Source of the DNA: Ephydatia muelleri
Taxonomy: Eukaryota; Porifera; Demospongiae; Spongillida; Spongillidae
Length of the DNA stretch: 64,000 nt
Assembly: GCA_013339895.1 (NCBI GenBank)
Contig: JABACO010000007.1
Location: 3,233,701-3,297,700 of the forward strand
Reading direction: 5' to 3'
Below, piece after piece: positions 36,975 through 49,400 of this stretch. The translations under genes and the position numbers were made by a program. The stretch's first letter is position 1, and every line of letters begins with the position of its first letter. The notes below the pieces were generated by a model. The model saw nothing but the letters and a program-made list of their open reading frames with translations, had not been told where the DNA came from and searched no databases.

Positions 36975-37589
36975 TTAACAGCATCTGACTATACATGTGT
37001 CATGTGACCACTCCGTAATCTGCAACGCCTCAAAATGCCACTCAATAATTAAATTAATACATGCACGATCCGCCATTGGTGCGCGAAATAAATCATGTTC
37101 ACTTGATAAAAAGGCCAATACTAATCAATCCGCTGCATGTATGACGGCAAAGAGAAGGCTAAGGAGTAGCATAAAGGTATGTACGCGAGCCAGTTGCCTA
37201 ATTATGTACCTGTGTAAATCAGCGTGGCCCGAAGTATTGACATGGAATGAGATAACAACACAACAGAATGTATGGCTTTTATTTAATCATGAAGTATACT
37301 GTATAGTTATGCTTTGATCAGTTTATCGCAAATGACTGATTTACAGAGATGAGACAGCTAAACTATAGGATGAGCTCAGTTTGGTGCCCTTCACTGAGCG
37401 CCTTCTCTCCTCCATATGACATTTTGGCGCTATCTCTCACCATTAAAAAACAATACTTATCCAAATTCCCTTGTTACTTCCTTCTCAAAAAATAAACATA
37501 CATGTAACTACTGGAGGAACTAAATAACACTCACTCAGTTGATGGGAATTTTTATTGCTCAAAATTCCCTAGTGCAACGGTACGCTTCA

Positions 37590-38095
37590 ATGTATAGTGG
37601 CAGCAATATGCATCTTATGGCTACCATAGAGTTCCACTTTCACATCTCTGTTTCGATTTGCACAGTGGACCATCCCCTCTCAGTAGCTACCTCTCAGCAT
37701 CACACCTCGTTAACGGCAGCAGGCATCGACTGAGGTGTACTGCACATGATGAAGCCGTCAACTAATTTACGAATGGCCGAACAGACTAAATTCCAGCAAA
37801 TGGAACCTTCAGCTCATCCAGGATGGTTGAGTTGCTGTCATCTGACAGTGCAGGTGTCAGACAGTCAGGTAAATACAACGAAAGGAATTCTGTAGATTTA
37901 ATACAAATTATAGTATTGTACCTGGTGATTGACCTCTACTAGACGGTTTTCTTTCCATTCCCACCTTAGTTTTGCTTTCAAAGCGCTCACAGATCTGTGT
38001 GTATAACAGCGAATCGTCTAACAAACTTTTATTTTAAGCCTTGCACCCCTACTCTGTGTGTGTTTGCTTCCAGCGTGCTCTTAGATTGCGCGTGG
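37590..38095. repeat. Duplicate of 32185-32690
   Basis: Same orientation copy (landmarks GCATCTTATGGC and CCTCGTTAACGGCA). It ends inside the first 100 bases of the Gag-like frame's 3' end and then runs into a CA microsatellite. Confidence 0.8.
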
Positions 38096-38106
38096 TCGTG
38101 CTGTAC

Positions 38107-38110
38107 CACA

Positions 38111-38141
<31 letters not shown>

Positions 38142-38168
38142 GCGCGCACACACACACACACACACACA

Positions 38169-38201
<33 letters not shown>

Positions 38202-38204
38202 ATA
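38107..38204. repeat. (CA)n microsatellite with CATGCGCG interruptions
   Basis: Uninterrupted CA runs separated by ATGCGCG. The open frames across it are artefacts of the repeat. Confidence 0.95.
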
Positions 38205-38960
38205 GTTTACAGCAACAGAAGAAAGATGGATGGTAACCAGGGACATCCCCATTGGCATAAATGTGAAAAGCTGCTTGTAGTCATCAACCTAATCTCTGCA
38301 TGCATTCGTATACAGCATCCTTTTTCTTTCCTTTGGCAGCAGTCAGTCTGTTACCGCCAAGCATCCTGCAGCACAGCTGCAGTTGTACATGTAGTGATAA
38401 TCCATTCACTGTGATGTAATGATGTGCTAACTACGTCATTGCATTGCAATAATTCATGCATGTGTAAGCAAGCTCAACTCGTGACGGGAAGAATATGGTG
38501 CATGCACGCAGTTTGGTGCTTTAATGTCTGATGATGAAGTACCAACCTCTAGAGATTGTAACTAATATCGATCGTCTTGAACGGCGTTTTTTTTAAATCG
38601 AACGTCACATGGGTTGTGTAAACATATAGTGCTCATTTTCTTTTCGCGCAAACTCAGGGTAACAATTAAGAAACTGTTTGGATATGATGTGGATATTGTT
38701 GTTTTGCGATGAAGTAAGGCATATAGACTTTAACCTTGTCTATGCTACACAGCGAAACCGCTATCCGGAGACGGGTTGCAACGGTGCCCCGTCACTTTCG
38801 ATCAAGACGGACTTCCACGTAAATTTCACGGAAACGTTTAGTGACGGTATCCGTGTATTTATGAACGGTAATCGACGAACGCTACCGCACGGTACCGCGT
38901 ACCTCCACTATTATTGACGCATGGTCACGTGATACAAGTAACTCCTTCCGAATTCAAAAA

Positions 38961-39360
38961 ATGAGCGGCAAGTGACGTTACTGTCACCACTGCGGGGAAT
39001 ACGTGTGTAGATCTACATTTTTTGAACACCAAATGCTAGTAGAGTCGTCATCCAAAGCTGATAGTTCTCTTCAAGCTAAACAACAGCTTCCTGCGGAAGG
39101 TATGTATCGTATATCATACACGTGCACCGATTATGTATGCATATGCGCAGCTGCATATGCGTATACTCGATTCGCGAGATATAGCTAGTGCTGAGCGGTA
39201 GCTATTAGCAGCTAATTGTATCCTTTTTTTATTTTACAGATGTACCGGTACTATGGCAGACAGGAGAGCATATAGAATACCTCTCCGGCTCTGAGTCAGA
39301 TTCGTCATCAAGTAAAGAATCTTTACAGCAAGGACTCCATAACTATAAACGGCACCAGTT
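38961..39360 (+). pseudogene. Zinc-finger N-terminal relic of the CACTA-type element
   Basis: Frame MSGK, stop, RYCHHCGEYVCRSTFFEH, then an acidic/Ser stretch. Exon 1 ends at GAAG before GTATGT (about 39100). Exon 2 starts after TTTTACAG at about 39241 (DVPVLWQTGEHIEYLSG, then SESDSSSSKES). The CxxC...H arrangement resembles the N-terminal finger of uncharacterised transposon proteins in other invertebrates. It has an in-frame TGA after four codons and runs straight into the minisatellite. Confidence 0.5.
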
Positions 39361-41265
39361 GCCTGTGTGTGTATGTGATGTGTGCCTCTGTGTGAGATGT
39401 GTGCCACTGTGTATGTGTGCCTGTGTGTTGATATGTGCCTCTGTGTCAATGTGTGCCTCTGTGTAATATGTAGCCTTAGTGATGAGTGCCTCTGTGTGAT
39501 ATGCGCCTCTGTTTATGATACATGTATCCCTGTGTGTAATGTGTGCCAATAAGTGTAGCCTGTGTGTGATGTACACATGCCTCTGTGTGATGTGTTCCTG
39601 TGTGTGATTTGTGATGTACACGTGCCTCTGTGTGATGTGTCCCTCTGTGTTATGTGTGCCTAGGCTCTGTGCGTGATGTATGCCTCTGAGTAATGTGCAC
39701 TTGCCTCTGTGTGATGTATTGCTGTGTGTGATGAGTGCCCGTGTGTGATGTTTGCCTCTCTGTAATGTGTAGCCTTAGTGATGAGTGCCTGTGTGATGTG
39801 TTCCTCTGTTTATGATGTGTCCTTGTGTGTGATGTGTGCCAATGTGTAACTTGTGTGTGATGTGTGCTTGTGTGTGATGTGTAACCTTAGTGTGTGTGTG
39901 ATGTGTGGCTGTGTGTGATGTGTGCCTCTGTGTGTGATGTGTGCCTCTGTGTGTGATGTGTGCCTGTGTGTTTGATGTGTGCCTGTGTGTGATGTGTGCC
40001 TATGTGATGTGTGTGTGAGATGTGTGATGTGTGCCTGTGTGATGTGTGCCTATGTGCGATATGTGCCTGTGTGGGATGTGGCTGTGTGTGATGTATGCCT
40101 GCGTGTGATGTGTGCCTGTGTGTGATTTACACATGCCTCTGTGTGATGTGTGCCTCTGTGTGATGTGTGCCTATGTGTGATGTGTGCCTGTGTGTAATGT
40201 GTGCCAATATGTGTAACCTGTGTGTGATGTGTGCCTGTGTGTGATATGTGCCTATGTGTCATGTGTGCCTGTAGCCTTAGTGATGTGTGCCTAAATGTGA
40301 TGTGTGTCTGTGTGCTATGTGTGTCTGTGTGCATACCTCTGTGTGATGTGTGCCTGTCTGTAATGTGTGCCAATATGTGTAACTTGTGTGTGATATGTGC
40401 CTGTGTGATTTGTGCATGTGTGTGATGTATGCATGTGTGTGATGTGTGCATGTGTGTGATATGTAGCCTTAGTGATGAGTGTCTATGTGTGATGTGTGTC
40501 TGTGTGTGACATGTGCCTGTGTGATGTGTCTGTGTGATGTGTGCCTGTGTGATGTGTGCCTCTGTGTGTGCCTATGTGTGATGTGTGCCTGTGTGATTTG
40601 TGCCTGTGTGTCATTTGTGCCTGTGTGTCATTTGTGCCTTGCGTGATGTATGCCTGTGTGTGATGTGTGCCTGTTTGTGTGATGGTGCTTCTGTGTTATG
40701 TGTGCCTGTGTGATGTGTGCCTCTGTGTGTGATGTGTGCCTGTGTGATGTGTGACGTGTGCCTATGTGTGATGTGTGCCTCTTTATTATGTGTGCCTTTG
40801 TGATTTGTGCCTGTGTGTCATTTGTGCCTATGTGTGATGTATGCCTGTGTGTGATGTGTGCCTGTTTGTGTGATGTGTGCCTGTGTGTGATGTGTGCCTG
40901 TGTGTGATGTGTGTCTGTTGATGTGTGCCTGTGTGATGTGTGCCTGTATGATGCGTGCCTGTGTGATGTGTGCCTGTTGGTGTGATGTGTGCCTGTGTGT
41001 GATATGTGCCTGTGTGTATTTGTAGCCTTAGTGATGAGTGCCTCTGTGATGTGTGCCTCTGTGTGATGTGTGCCTGTGTGATGTGTACCTGTGTGATGGT
41101 GCCTTTGTGTTATGTATCCTGTGTGATGTGTGCCTCTGTGTGATGTGTGCCTCTGTGTGATGTGTGCCTATGTGTGATGTGTGCCTATGTGTGATGTATG
41201 CCTTGTGTGATGTGTGCCTGTGTGTGATGTGTGCCTGTTTGTGTGACGTGTGTGTGGCTGTGTGC
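39361..41265. repeat. 1.9 kb minisatellite, TGTGTGATGTGTGCC unit
   Basis: Roughly 15-19 base units, variable, over 100 copies. Both strands give long spurious open frames (THITHRHTSH-type on the minus strand). It lies within the CACTA-type element, downstream of its only exons. Confidence 0.95.
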
Positions 41266-42641
41266 AACATTATAGAAGTACTTCGTTCATTCTTTACATG
41301 TGTAGGGATAAAGGATTATGTCTTCCATCCTCACTCAAACTAAAACTGATTCCATGTACATGTTGTATGTTCTGCATTCTTGTAATGGACCTTAATGAAT
41401 CAATTTCAAGGCTGATAAAAGATTTAAATCGCACATACATGTACTGGACTGTTACCTCATTGCCATGGCAACAAATCGCATACCAATAACAAGCGGTATA
41501 AGCTCGCTAATTGCAATTGATTGACAGTTGTTGGTTAATAACTGTCCCTTGACCAATTCACGTGACTATTAATAATAGGTTTTGGCGGGGAAACAGTGGT
41601 GTACCGATGGATGTTATCGCAACCTATTTTGGCGCCAAAGTACAACGTACATCAGCGCAGCAAAGAGCACGATATGGTAAGCGTTTCGCTATCGGCCTTT
41701 GTCCTCCTCTATCTATAGCAACTTTCAGGTTCAAAGATTGGCGTGGAACTTATGGATCCGAATAAACTTGTTGATTCGCTACATACTGATGATAAGACAT
41801 GAGTGCTGCGTAAGTGCCATTTTGGGGGTTTCGAAGATATCACAACCACTTTTCTTCCATCTACAGGAATAGGTTGTAACGCGAACACATATTAGTAGGT
41901 GTAACGTATTATTGGTGCGTTATTTAATTGTATTTCCTCTACCCAGCGACCTTTATTTTTTTTTGGCTTTGGAACGCAATGAGGTATGTACAAGGGTCAC
42001 TTTTTTCCTCATCTGTGACTTTTTACACAAGATGAACGTTTGATGACGTGAGTGGCTCCACCGTTTGTGCCAGTGTCATCGCGCGCAGATTGTCAATACC
42101 GGCGCAAATGTGTAAGCAAGTACTTCTGTGGTTCATGCATTCATGATTGATGCTATACATAATAATCTTTCAACAGAACGGAATCCGGCTTTTTGCCTAA
42201 TGTGGAGACCAAGCAAAACTGACACTTGCTCTTCCTTTTTATATGCATTTGTATTTGTATATGGTTTTTTGAAGAACTAACCCTGAGAAAAGTGAATGGG
42301 ATGGTGCACGTATACGATAAAGCTGCATGGATAGAAAGTAGAAGCGGTACCGCTGTAGTACCGGTAGCCAGAAATCCAACCTTACGTACTGACGGTACGA
42401 TGCGGTAAAAAGCGAACCGCCTTTAACCGTGGATTTCCCGGACTGACGGATTATAACGTTTGAAGACGTGACAGAGCGACGGAGGGGAAGGACGTTGCCG
42501 TCCACTCTCCGTCCACAGACGGACCGTTAGTATTGATATCAACGGTATCCGCCTACATCTGAGTGACGGGTAAGGTCACGTGATGAGACGTTACCGTCTC
42601 AATGTAATGGTTTCGCTGTGCTAGCCTCATCACCTCTCGCT

Positions 42642-42690
42642 CCTAGTCTCATGCCCAGACCCAAATCTACGTCGCTTGCAGCATCGGAGG
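42642..42690. repeat. Half of a TAGTCTC-type hairpin element
   Basis: TAGTCTCATGCCCAGACCCA followed by AATCTACGTCGCTTGCAG matches the left half of 30511-30604. The right arm is missing. Confidence 0.6.
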
Positions 42691-42799
42691 TTCCATATAG
42701 GATTCAAAATCAATTAATGTCATTATTAAAAAAAAAAGAAACATGACTTGCGTCTAGAGGGACAACAGAGAAACGGATCGCTTATCTCTTTGTCACGTA

Positions 42800-44056
42800 C
42801 AGTGATGCCGCGGTTCGCCCGCCAACCGTCAAAACCGTCAAACTAGGCGATACGGTTGGCTTGACCGCGTCCAACCGTCAGGAAAAGTGAATAATTGAAC
42901 TAGTTTGCGAACCACTTAACCGTCAGCCTATTGAGGCCAAAAACCGTAGGACCGTCAAAACTTTTGACGGTCAACTGCCGGTCAGACATTAAGTTTCTTT
43001 GTTGGATAACTGAGGATTGGGAACCTGTGAGAATTGACACAATGCAGCATTCATACACAAAAGTGACAAATTGATAACAAGACGTACTCTGACACCGCTT
43101 TCCTGCCGGGTAGTTAAGAATGATATATTTTTATTTACAGTATTATCACTGTTTATTCGAATAAAATTAATGGATTCTGTGGATTGGATTTTGTTGCTTG
43201 GAATTCATTTGCTGCGTGGATTATGATTCTGTGAGTGACGCCGTTTTAATTCATGCATTGCCTTTAGCTTTCTAGTGCACTATCGTTTCCTCCCGAGTTC
43301 TGACTTCTGAGCCAATGCCGGCTGGGTTTGGCTTAAGTCCTGCCGCGGAAAGGTCTGATCGACCTGAAGAACACTTGTAATTGATTGTGCAGATTCTGCA
43401 GAAGTTTCAGAAGAACTATCTAGGGAGATGCTGTTCCCAATCACAATATATTTGCACTGGATGCATTGGCTTTGACGAAAGTCAACATTTTGGCATTACA
43501 AGTGCGAATTTCAACTACATATCATGCAGCCATGTACTGCTACCAAAGAGATCCTTGGGGTGGCACACAGGAGTGAGAGGGAGCATAGAAGACGAGTTGA
43601 AGCGCTATATGCTTAACTGGCGCGTTAATGACGTCATGCAATGGTGGAGCGACCATGAAGCCATTAAACGTCCTTCGCATTGCTAAAATACTGATTTACC
43701 CATTCCGGTGTCCAGTGCTCACTCTGAAAGGGTATTTTCTCAGCTAAAGCTGACCGCAAGAGATGGCGGATGGATGCGGCTGAGTGGAAAAAGAGTAACG
43801 TTAAATATACACGAGATGGTTATTAAATTTAATTCGTGCTGTTGGTTTGGATCGAATATCGATCGGAACCGGCTTGAATCCAGGCGGCCAACCGTCAAAC
43901 CGCCAACGTGACCGTATTGGTAAAACACGGTCACTGTTCGTCCGCCAACGTGACCGTGTGGATCCGGTACGGTTAGCTGTGAACGTGATCGTGTGGATCC
44001 GGTACGGTTAGCTGTGAACGTGACCGGATCGATAATAGCTGACCGCGGCATCACTG
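42800..44056 (+). mobile_element. hAT element, 8 bp target duplication, C-terminal relic
   Basis: The ends CAGTGATGCCGCGG and its complement lie directly inside GTCACGTA on both sides (42792-42799 and 44057-44064). This is a perfect 8 bp duplication, diagnostic of hAT. A decayed transposase end is inside (43590-43850). It belongs to the same family as 62512-63788. Confidence 0.9.
43590..43850 (+). pseudogene. hAT transposase C-terminal dimerisation relic
   Basis: Reads EDELKRYMLNWRVNDVMQWW, then a stop, then in another frame LPIPVSSAHSERVFSQLKLT. The SSAHSERVFS motif is the hallmark of the hAT C-terminal dimerisation region. The catalytic core is absent. Confidence 0.8.
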
Positions 44057-44224
44057 GTCACGTAGGAACGGCAACACACAGTTTGAAGCTGGTTCCATGT
44101 CATAAAACGGTACGCTTTTAGAGTAAGATGCTCGTGCCTTTTTCTCGTGTCCAGTCCCATGTCCTTGTTCGTCATCTTCTTCTTATCATAAGATGACGGT
44201 GCATAAACGAACTTCTGATACCCG

Positions 44225-44318
44225 TGTACCCACTAGAGTGTACTGGCTACAGTTCAAGAGTGTTGGCCCTAACACTCCTGAGCGGTTACCACTACACTCT
44301 ATGGGGTGTTATTCCTAA
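44225..44318. repeat. Short MITE-like repeat, uninterrupted copy
   Basis: Imperfect inverted ends (CTAGAGTGTACTGG with CACTCTATGGGGTGT). The partial copy at 53200-53260 is interrupted after GCGGTTA by the Ginger-like element, so this copy shows the empty site. Confidence 0.6.
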
Positions 44319-44825
44319 ACAGTGGTATGATATAAATATACTTACGGGGGTATATTTTTGTACACTTCATTGTGCCTATATAAACAGTGACGTATTTAAC
44401 ACTTGCGGATTCTTGAATGTACGCCGTCTTATATTTCAAATATAGTACTCAGGCGTATATTTTGCGTATTCTCCTCAAATATACGCAAAAATATACCATA
44501 TCGTATAACTAACTTTTTGCACTGTGGTAGCTGAGTGGGCGTGGCAGATAAGAAGATGATAGCAAATAGGAAGCTTTATTACACGACTAGATGATGATGC
44601 GGGTGTGTAGCAAATGGCCTTACGTGCGCCGTTTGAATACTGCCGGCGACGTGGGAGGCGAATAATTACTCCAACCATTCACTCGGATCCGTTAATTTGG
44701 TACGATCGTCTGGCAAAGTGAGTAGTCTTCTTCTTCTTTTAATTTTCCCGCATAAACACACTGACTGAGTGAGACAAAAACAGTTGCGAACGGCTAGCTT
44801 AGTTTAAGGTGGAGAAATGGGCGAA

Positions 44826-45230
44826 ACAAAGAAGTTATCAAAATTTATTTGTGGATTGGGTGAATGGAACACGGATAATGGTACAATCGAGCGAGAAATG
44901 TGCATTAACTTTGCACAGCTGTATCTCCGTGACGGATAAAGTAAAAATTAACGAACTGAACACATCAATAGCAACTGGACCCCTGTACGTACATACTGAA
45001 TTTGAAGCGATTTGAACGCTCCTACCTGAACATGTGGCGGTTGTGAACCCCATGGGGTATCGGACTTCGTAGCATCGGCAAGGAACTGGTGCAAGGTCCC
45101 AAATTACGTTTTCCTGTAGTAAAATGGTGTAATATGACGCGTTGAAAACAGGAGGTCGTTAGTATTAACCGTTGGGACGTTATAGCGATTCATACGCGAT
45201 GCATTTGTATAGCATTTTATAATATATCCG
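44826..45230. repeat. Diverged single arm of the fold-back family
   Basis: Shares ordered blocks with the 25549-26324 arms (GTATCTCC.T.ACGGATAAAG, CTCCTACCTGAA, GGGGTATCGGAC). Only one arm is present. Confidence 0.65.
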
Positions 45231-45836
45231 TGGGGCGGAAACTGTCACATATATAATGATTTTCCGATTTTTCTCTATCCACTGATGCAAGATAATATTT
45301 TCGACTTAATATGCATAGATGTCCTCTCGATCTATTGGAATTTCTGAATATGCTGCTGGCCTTTGGCAGCCGCAACTCAGCCTTACACTAGTAGTGATTC
45401 TTTGCGTTTCATTGGAATTACAGGCCTGCTGCATTATTTAAACTGTATACACCTATTAATGCTGTTGCGTACAACTGAGTCATGTACACACAACGAATAG
45501 AACGTACAACACACGTGCATCAAAGTACAGTTAACGGACTGCATGATATGATGCCAACATGCATGCGCAACTCCACACATCATTACACTGTTTTCTTCGT
45601 GCATGCCGATTTCAGTTACACGCCACGCGCTACACTGATGCATGCACACTACGGGTTCGTATCCTAAAGTTATTCTACATGCATGATATCAATTATATGT
45701 AGTTTTTTTAGGCTTGCGTCTCCAGGAATATATACGACACCAAAAAACAACACCGCTACATACTACCATCATACACTTGGTGGTGCTAAAGAAAAGCGGG
45801 TTGCACTGTTTGCTGTTGCCACATGCGTTGTAACCA
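45231..45836. repeat. Receptor 3' flank duplication, copy 2, cut by the RAG-like transposon
   Basis: Matches 34366-34975 up to GTAACCA at 45836, then breaks exactly at the left end of the transposon. The receptor's remaining coding part resumes at 50227. Confidence 0.9.
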
Positions 45837-46331
45837 CACGGCTGTTTGCTCTCATTGAAATCGTGGAAATTAGGCCCTACGCCCAGAAATTTTGAAATGA
45901 GCGTGAGTGGCCTTGGCAACATCCAGGCAACCGATGACCTGTGGAATTCGCTGTACAACGAAGTACTTAAAAGGAATAAACACATCAATGCTTTAATATG
46001 ATTTGGGACACCTCTGAACTTTATACAAAAGTTTAAATCACGTGCTCCTAGTGTGTTACTACGTGGCTGCTGCCACTTGAAAGCAGCCACCTTCGATGAG
46101 ATATTGGGGACCTACCGAGAACAAATCGTTAGTATACGTTTTTGGAACGTAGAATGGCAGAAATAAACCTTTCGTGGTAAGGTTGACAGATTGTTCTACC
46201 ATTTTTTGCCTAGAGCTAAGCTTAGCGCATTTTCTGAAGTGGTTTTTTAGTTGTGGCAAATCGGCCATTTTGATCCAAGATAATGTGGTCGCGTATGATG
46301 GTGGATTAGTACAAACGATGGCTTTAGTAGT

Positions 46332-46416
46332 CTAGGTATCATCAAGTGACTTCTTCCGCTTCTTGGGAGGTGGTATAGCTGCTACCATGTCAGGAGCTAT
46401 GCTGACTAAATGTTCC
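46332..46416 (-). pseudogene. Out-of-frame C-terminal tail of the RAG-like transposase
   Basis: Directly after the TAA at 46417, a shifted frame reads EHLVSIAPDMVAAIPPPKKR and ends KKSLDDT. A basic PKKRKK stretch would serve as a nuclear localisation signal. The shift is consistent with a four-base insertion around 46417-46422. The protein lacks the tail unless frameshifting or an unseen splice repairs it. Confidence 0.6.
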
Positions 46417-49400
46417 TTAATTCATGATACACTTCAGCCTTTCTACCCTGTCTGGGATTGCAGTGTATGCTCTTCCAAGGGAGTTGAACTTTGCATGGAT
46501 GGATTCAGCCCCCTGCTCCCCAAGGAGCCCGAATCCAACATGAGTGAGTCTGACCCACTCAGTAGCGTGGTCCTCCAACATGTGCATTTTTATGGGGATT
46601 GTTGCACCCGGAAATGCAGTACGGAAGTAGCTCAGGAATTCCTTGATGCATTGTCCTGTTGATCAATGTAAGTCATGTACACAAACAAGAATATAGGTTA
46701 TACATGTACCTAGTTTTTCAACATTAGTCTCATCAATGAAGTTGTTGTCATATATTGCATGGCACTTTGCAAACAATGTGAATACGTTGAGAAACTTCAC
46801 TGTCTCATTCTCCACCATTTCTGCCTTGTGAGGGAGGTTTGCTCGTGCAGCACAAAGGATTGAAGTTAACAATTTGTTTATGTTAGAAACCTAAATATAG
46901 CATGAGAGTAGTACAGTCACACTGACAGTATTATACTTTGTCTTACTTTAAGTGCTGCATGTACATGGTTACCAACGAAAGCACCTCCAAAGTACTGCTG
47001 GCGATGGACACCAAATCCTTGTAAGGCCTTATCTAGCTCCTTTACAAAAGGACCTTCATTGAACAAGAATCCTTTCTTTACAGCTCTAGTACTAGCAGCT
47101 ATCTTTGCTTCCTACAAGTTGAAAGTTATAATTAAACTCTTTTATTTCCATTAACATACCAGCTGCTCAACAGATTTTGTCCTTTCTGCAGATTGCTGCA
47201 TGAATTGCATAGTAATGGGGTGTGACTCCCCAAGGGCTAACACCATGTATGTTGCCGCTTGCTCCAAGTTTTGTTGTGACTGTTTAGCTTCCAGTATTTC
47301 AGCTGTATACATTTGTAATTTTTGCAGTTCTTGGCTGTATATGCAAAAACTTGATTGTCCATCATCACTGTTGTGGAAAGCTAATTCTAGATCCAACTGA
47401 TGGCACAATTCCTCCAGCAATGTAAAAATCTTTGTGAAAATACCTAGCGTAGTGTGTAGACCAGGTGGGCAGACCTAAGTTTTAAATGAATTATTAACAC
47501 TATGTCAATAAACCAGTTTTGCTTACCTGTTCAAGAGGAATGTTAAATATGGGTTCAAAAATGCAATTGTAGAAGTGCTGTGCCTGTTTCCTTACAGAAC
47601 CCGATACAAGGTAAAACAGGTATTGCTCTTCAATGCCATCAAGCGTTCTTGGAGGAGCATGGCCACGCTCTATGAGAGGAGTTGCCATCTCTGCATTGGC
47701 TATAAGACAAAATGGGCATGGGTGGGCTCCTGTTTAAGGATATAAATATAACAAAAGGACAAAAAATGATTAGCAAGCTACATACCACTTGCACCTGACA
47801 ATCCATAGAATTTGGACAGAAATTCGTAGTCACCACTTAAAAACACCTTCAGTGTGTATTGCCTGCATGTGATCTCATTTGATTTTATACACTAGTTGTG
47901 AAGATAACCATACCTCCATTTCATAGCTTGTAAATGTCTAACTTGCTCCTTGTAGCGATCGAGTGCTATGTGTAGGTTAGCGAAGCTGTCACCAGCTGCA
48001 AAGCAGCAAAACACACAGGTGTTTTGAACAGAGTTTGTAGCAGCTACGTTCACTATTTGAAAGTTTGCTTTAAATGTCCCTCCTCCTTTGTCCCCTCCAA
48101 GTTTTAACCACACCTCATTTTCAGGTATCACACCATTGTGCCAGGTCAACCTGCTTGTTCTGCAACAGTCCAACATGATGTATTATGTTGTGTTTAAATT
48201 TCTGTTACCTGTGGTTCTCATCAAGGAGCTGAGTGACCTTCTGGATCAGATTTGGTATGAACACAAGTGGGGCAGCCCGCAGTTCTTCTCCACCAGAGGT
48301 TAGTGTAAATGAAAATGGTGCCAGTTCACCCTGTATATTGTCATTCACTATCCTTTTTGAGACATGACGCATTCTCTCCTCACATGCCAGGGACACATTA
48401 GATGCCTTTAGCCACCTGAAATGACATCAAATTGTTGGATATCATGGGATGCGTGAGTGTAAATGACTTCTACATACCTTCTAAGCAGTCGTATCTTATT
48501 CCATGGAATAGCAAGCCCTACTTTTATGGCTAATACCTCTGCAGGTTCAATCTTTATTTCATCAGAGATGCCTGCCTCCTTTAGCAAAGACTTCCGTTCT
48601 TCATTGCTAAGAGAGAGCACTTCACTTTGAAGCAGAGCAGATGGCTCTCCACCACTGACAATCCTTCGAATATCCTGCAACTCAGAGCATCTCGACTTGA
48701 GTGTCCTTGTACATACAGTAGTGGTTGGATTGTGGGCATTGGTTACATGCATGAATGTTAATGGCTATAATGAGTGAGAACATAAAATTATGTAACAATG
48801 GTAACAGTGCATGTTGACACTAAATACGCTTAACTGTTCCCCCTGTAGGAAGTTGAAATACACCTTTTTCAGGACTGATCCTTTTGATGAGTTTAGCAGC
48901 TGATCGTTGCTCCTCATGTGTAAGTGATGGGGTGCACTCATGATGCTCATACATAGCAGCCCTCATATCTCTTGTACAGATTGTGCAGTGGACCAGGACA
49001 TCCTTCAGCATCAGGAGCACCAGGTTTGATGCTGGCTTAATGTGCATTGGCTCGCATGAATAGCAGCAAGGACAATGTACTGAGCCTGTAGTTGCTACCC
49101 AATGTATGATGCACTGGGCGCAAGCCATTGCTTTACAGGGAAGTTCCATTGGCTGTGTTAGAATGTCCAAACACACTGGGCACTCAAGTTGGTCCAGAAC
49201 AGACAGATTATCCTTTGCTAACGGAGGTCTTGGATAAGAATGCTCAGATGAGATGACTGGGGGAGGGGCACTCTTATTGACAGATCCAATGATCATGTTT
49301 GGGGTTATTCCTGGTAAGCGCCCTTTAGTGACATTGTGCTGTTTTTCTGCTCCTTTTGCAAGTGCGCCTTTTGCACTTTCATGAAAGTGCTCACACATCT

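Larger units (their letters stand above)
35900..37500. repeat. Segmental duplication flank, copy 2 (with insertion)
   Basis: Same flank as 27781-28620 and 51130-51678. It uniquely contains the TTAA-flanked element 36232-36974. The flank continues through GACGGCAAAGAGAAGG and CTGATTTACAGA landmarks. Confidence 0.8.
38748..42620 (+). mobile_element. CACTA-type element with CACAGCGAAACC ends
   Basis: Perfect 12 bp inverted ends (CACAGCGAAACC) are flanked by CTA on both sides (38745-38747 and 42621-42623), the 3 bp duplication typical of CACTA/EnSpm transposons. A GGTCACGTGAT motif lies near both ends. The interior has a small coding relic at 38961-39360 and a 1.9 kb minisatellite. No DDE transposase was seen, so it is probably internally deleted. 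Confidence 0.65.

Noticed and set aside
38107-41265. CRISPR-like spaced repeats
   Set aside because: Units are contiguous and degenerate with no unique spacers, and the genome is eukaryotic.
39343-41270. Long open frames on both strands through 39.3-41.3 kb
   Set aside because: They follow the periodicity of the TGTGTGATGTGTGCC minisatellite and show no codon bias, domains or start context.
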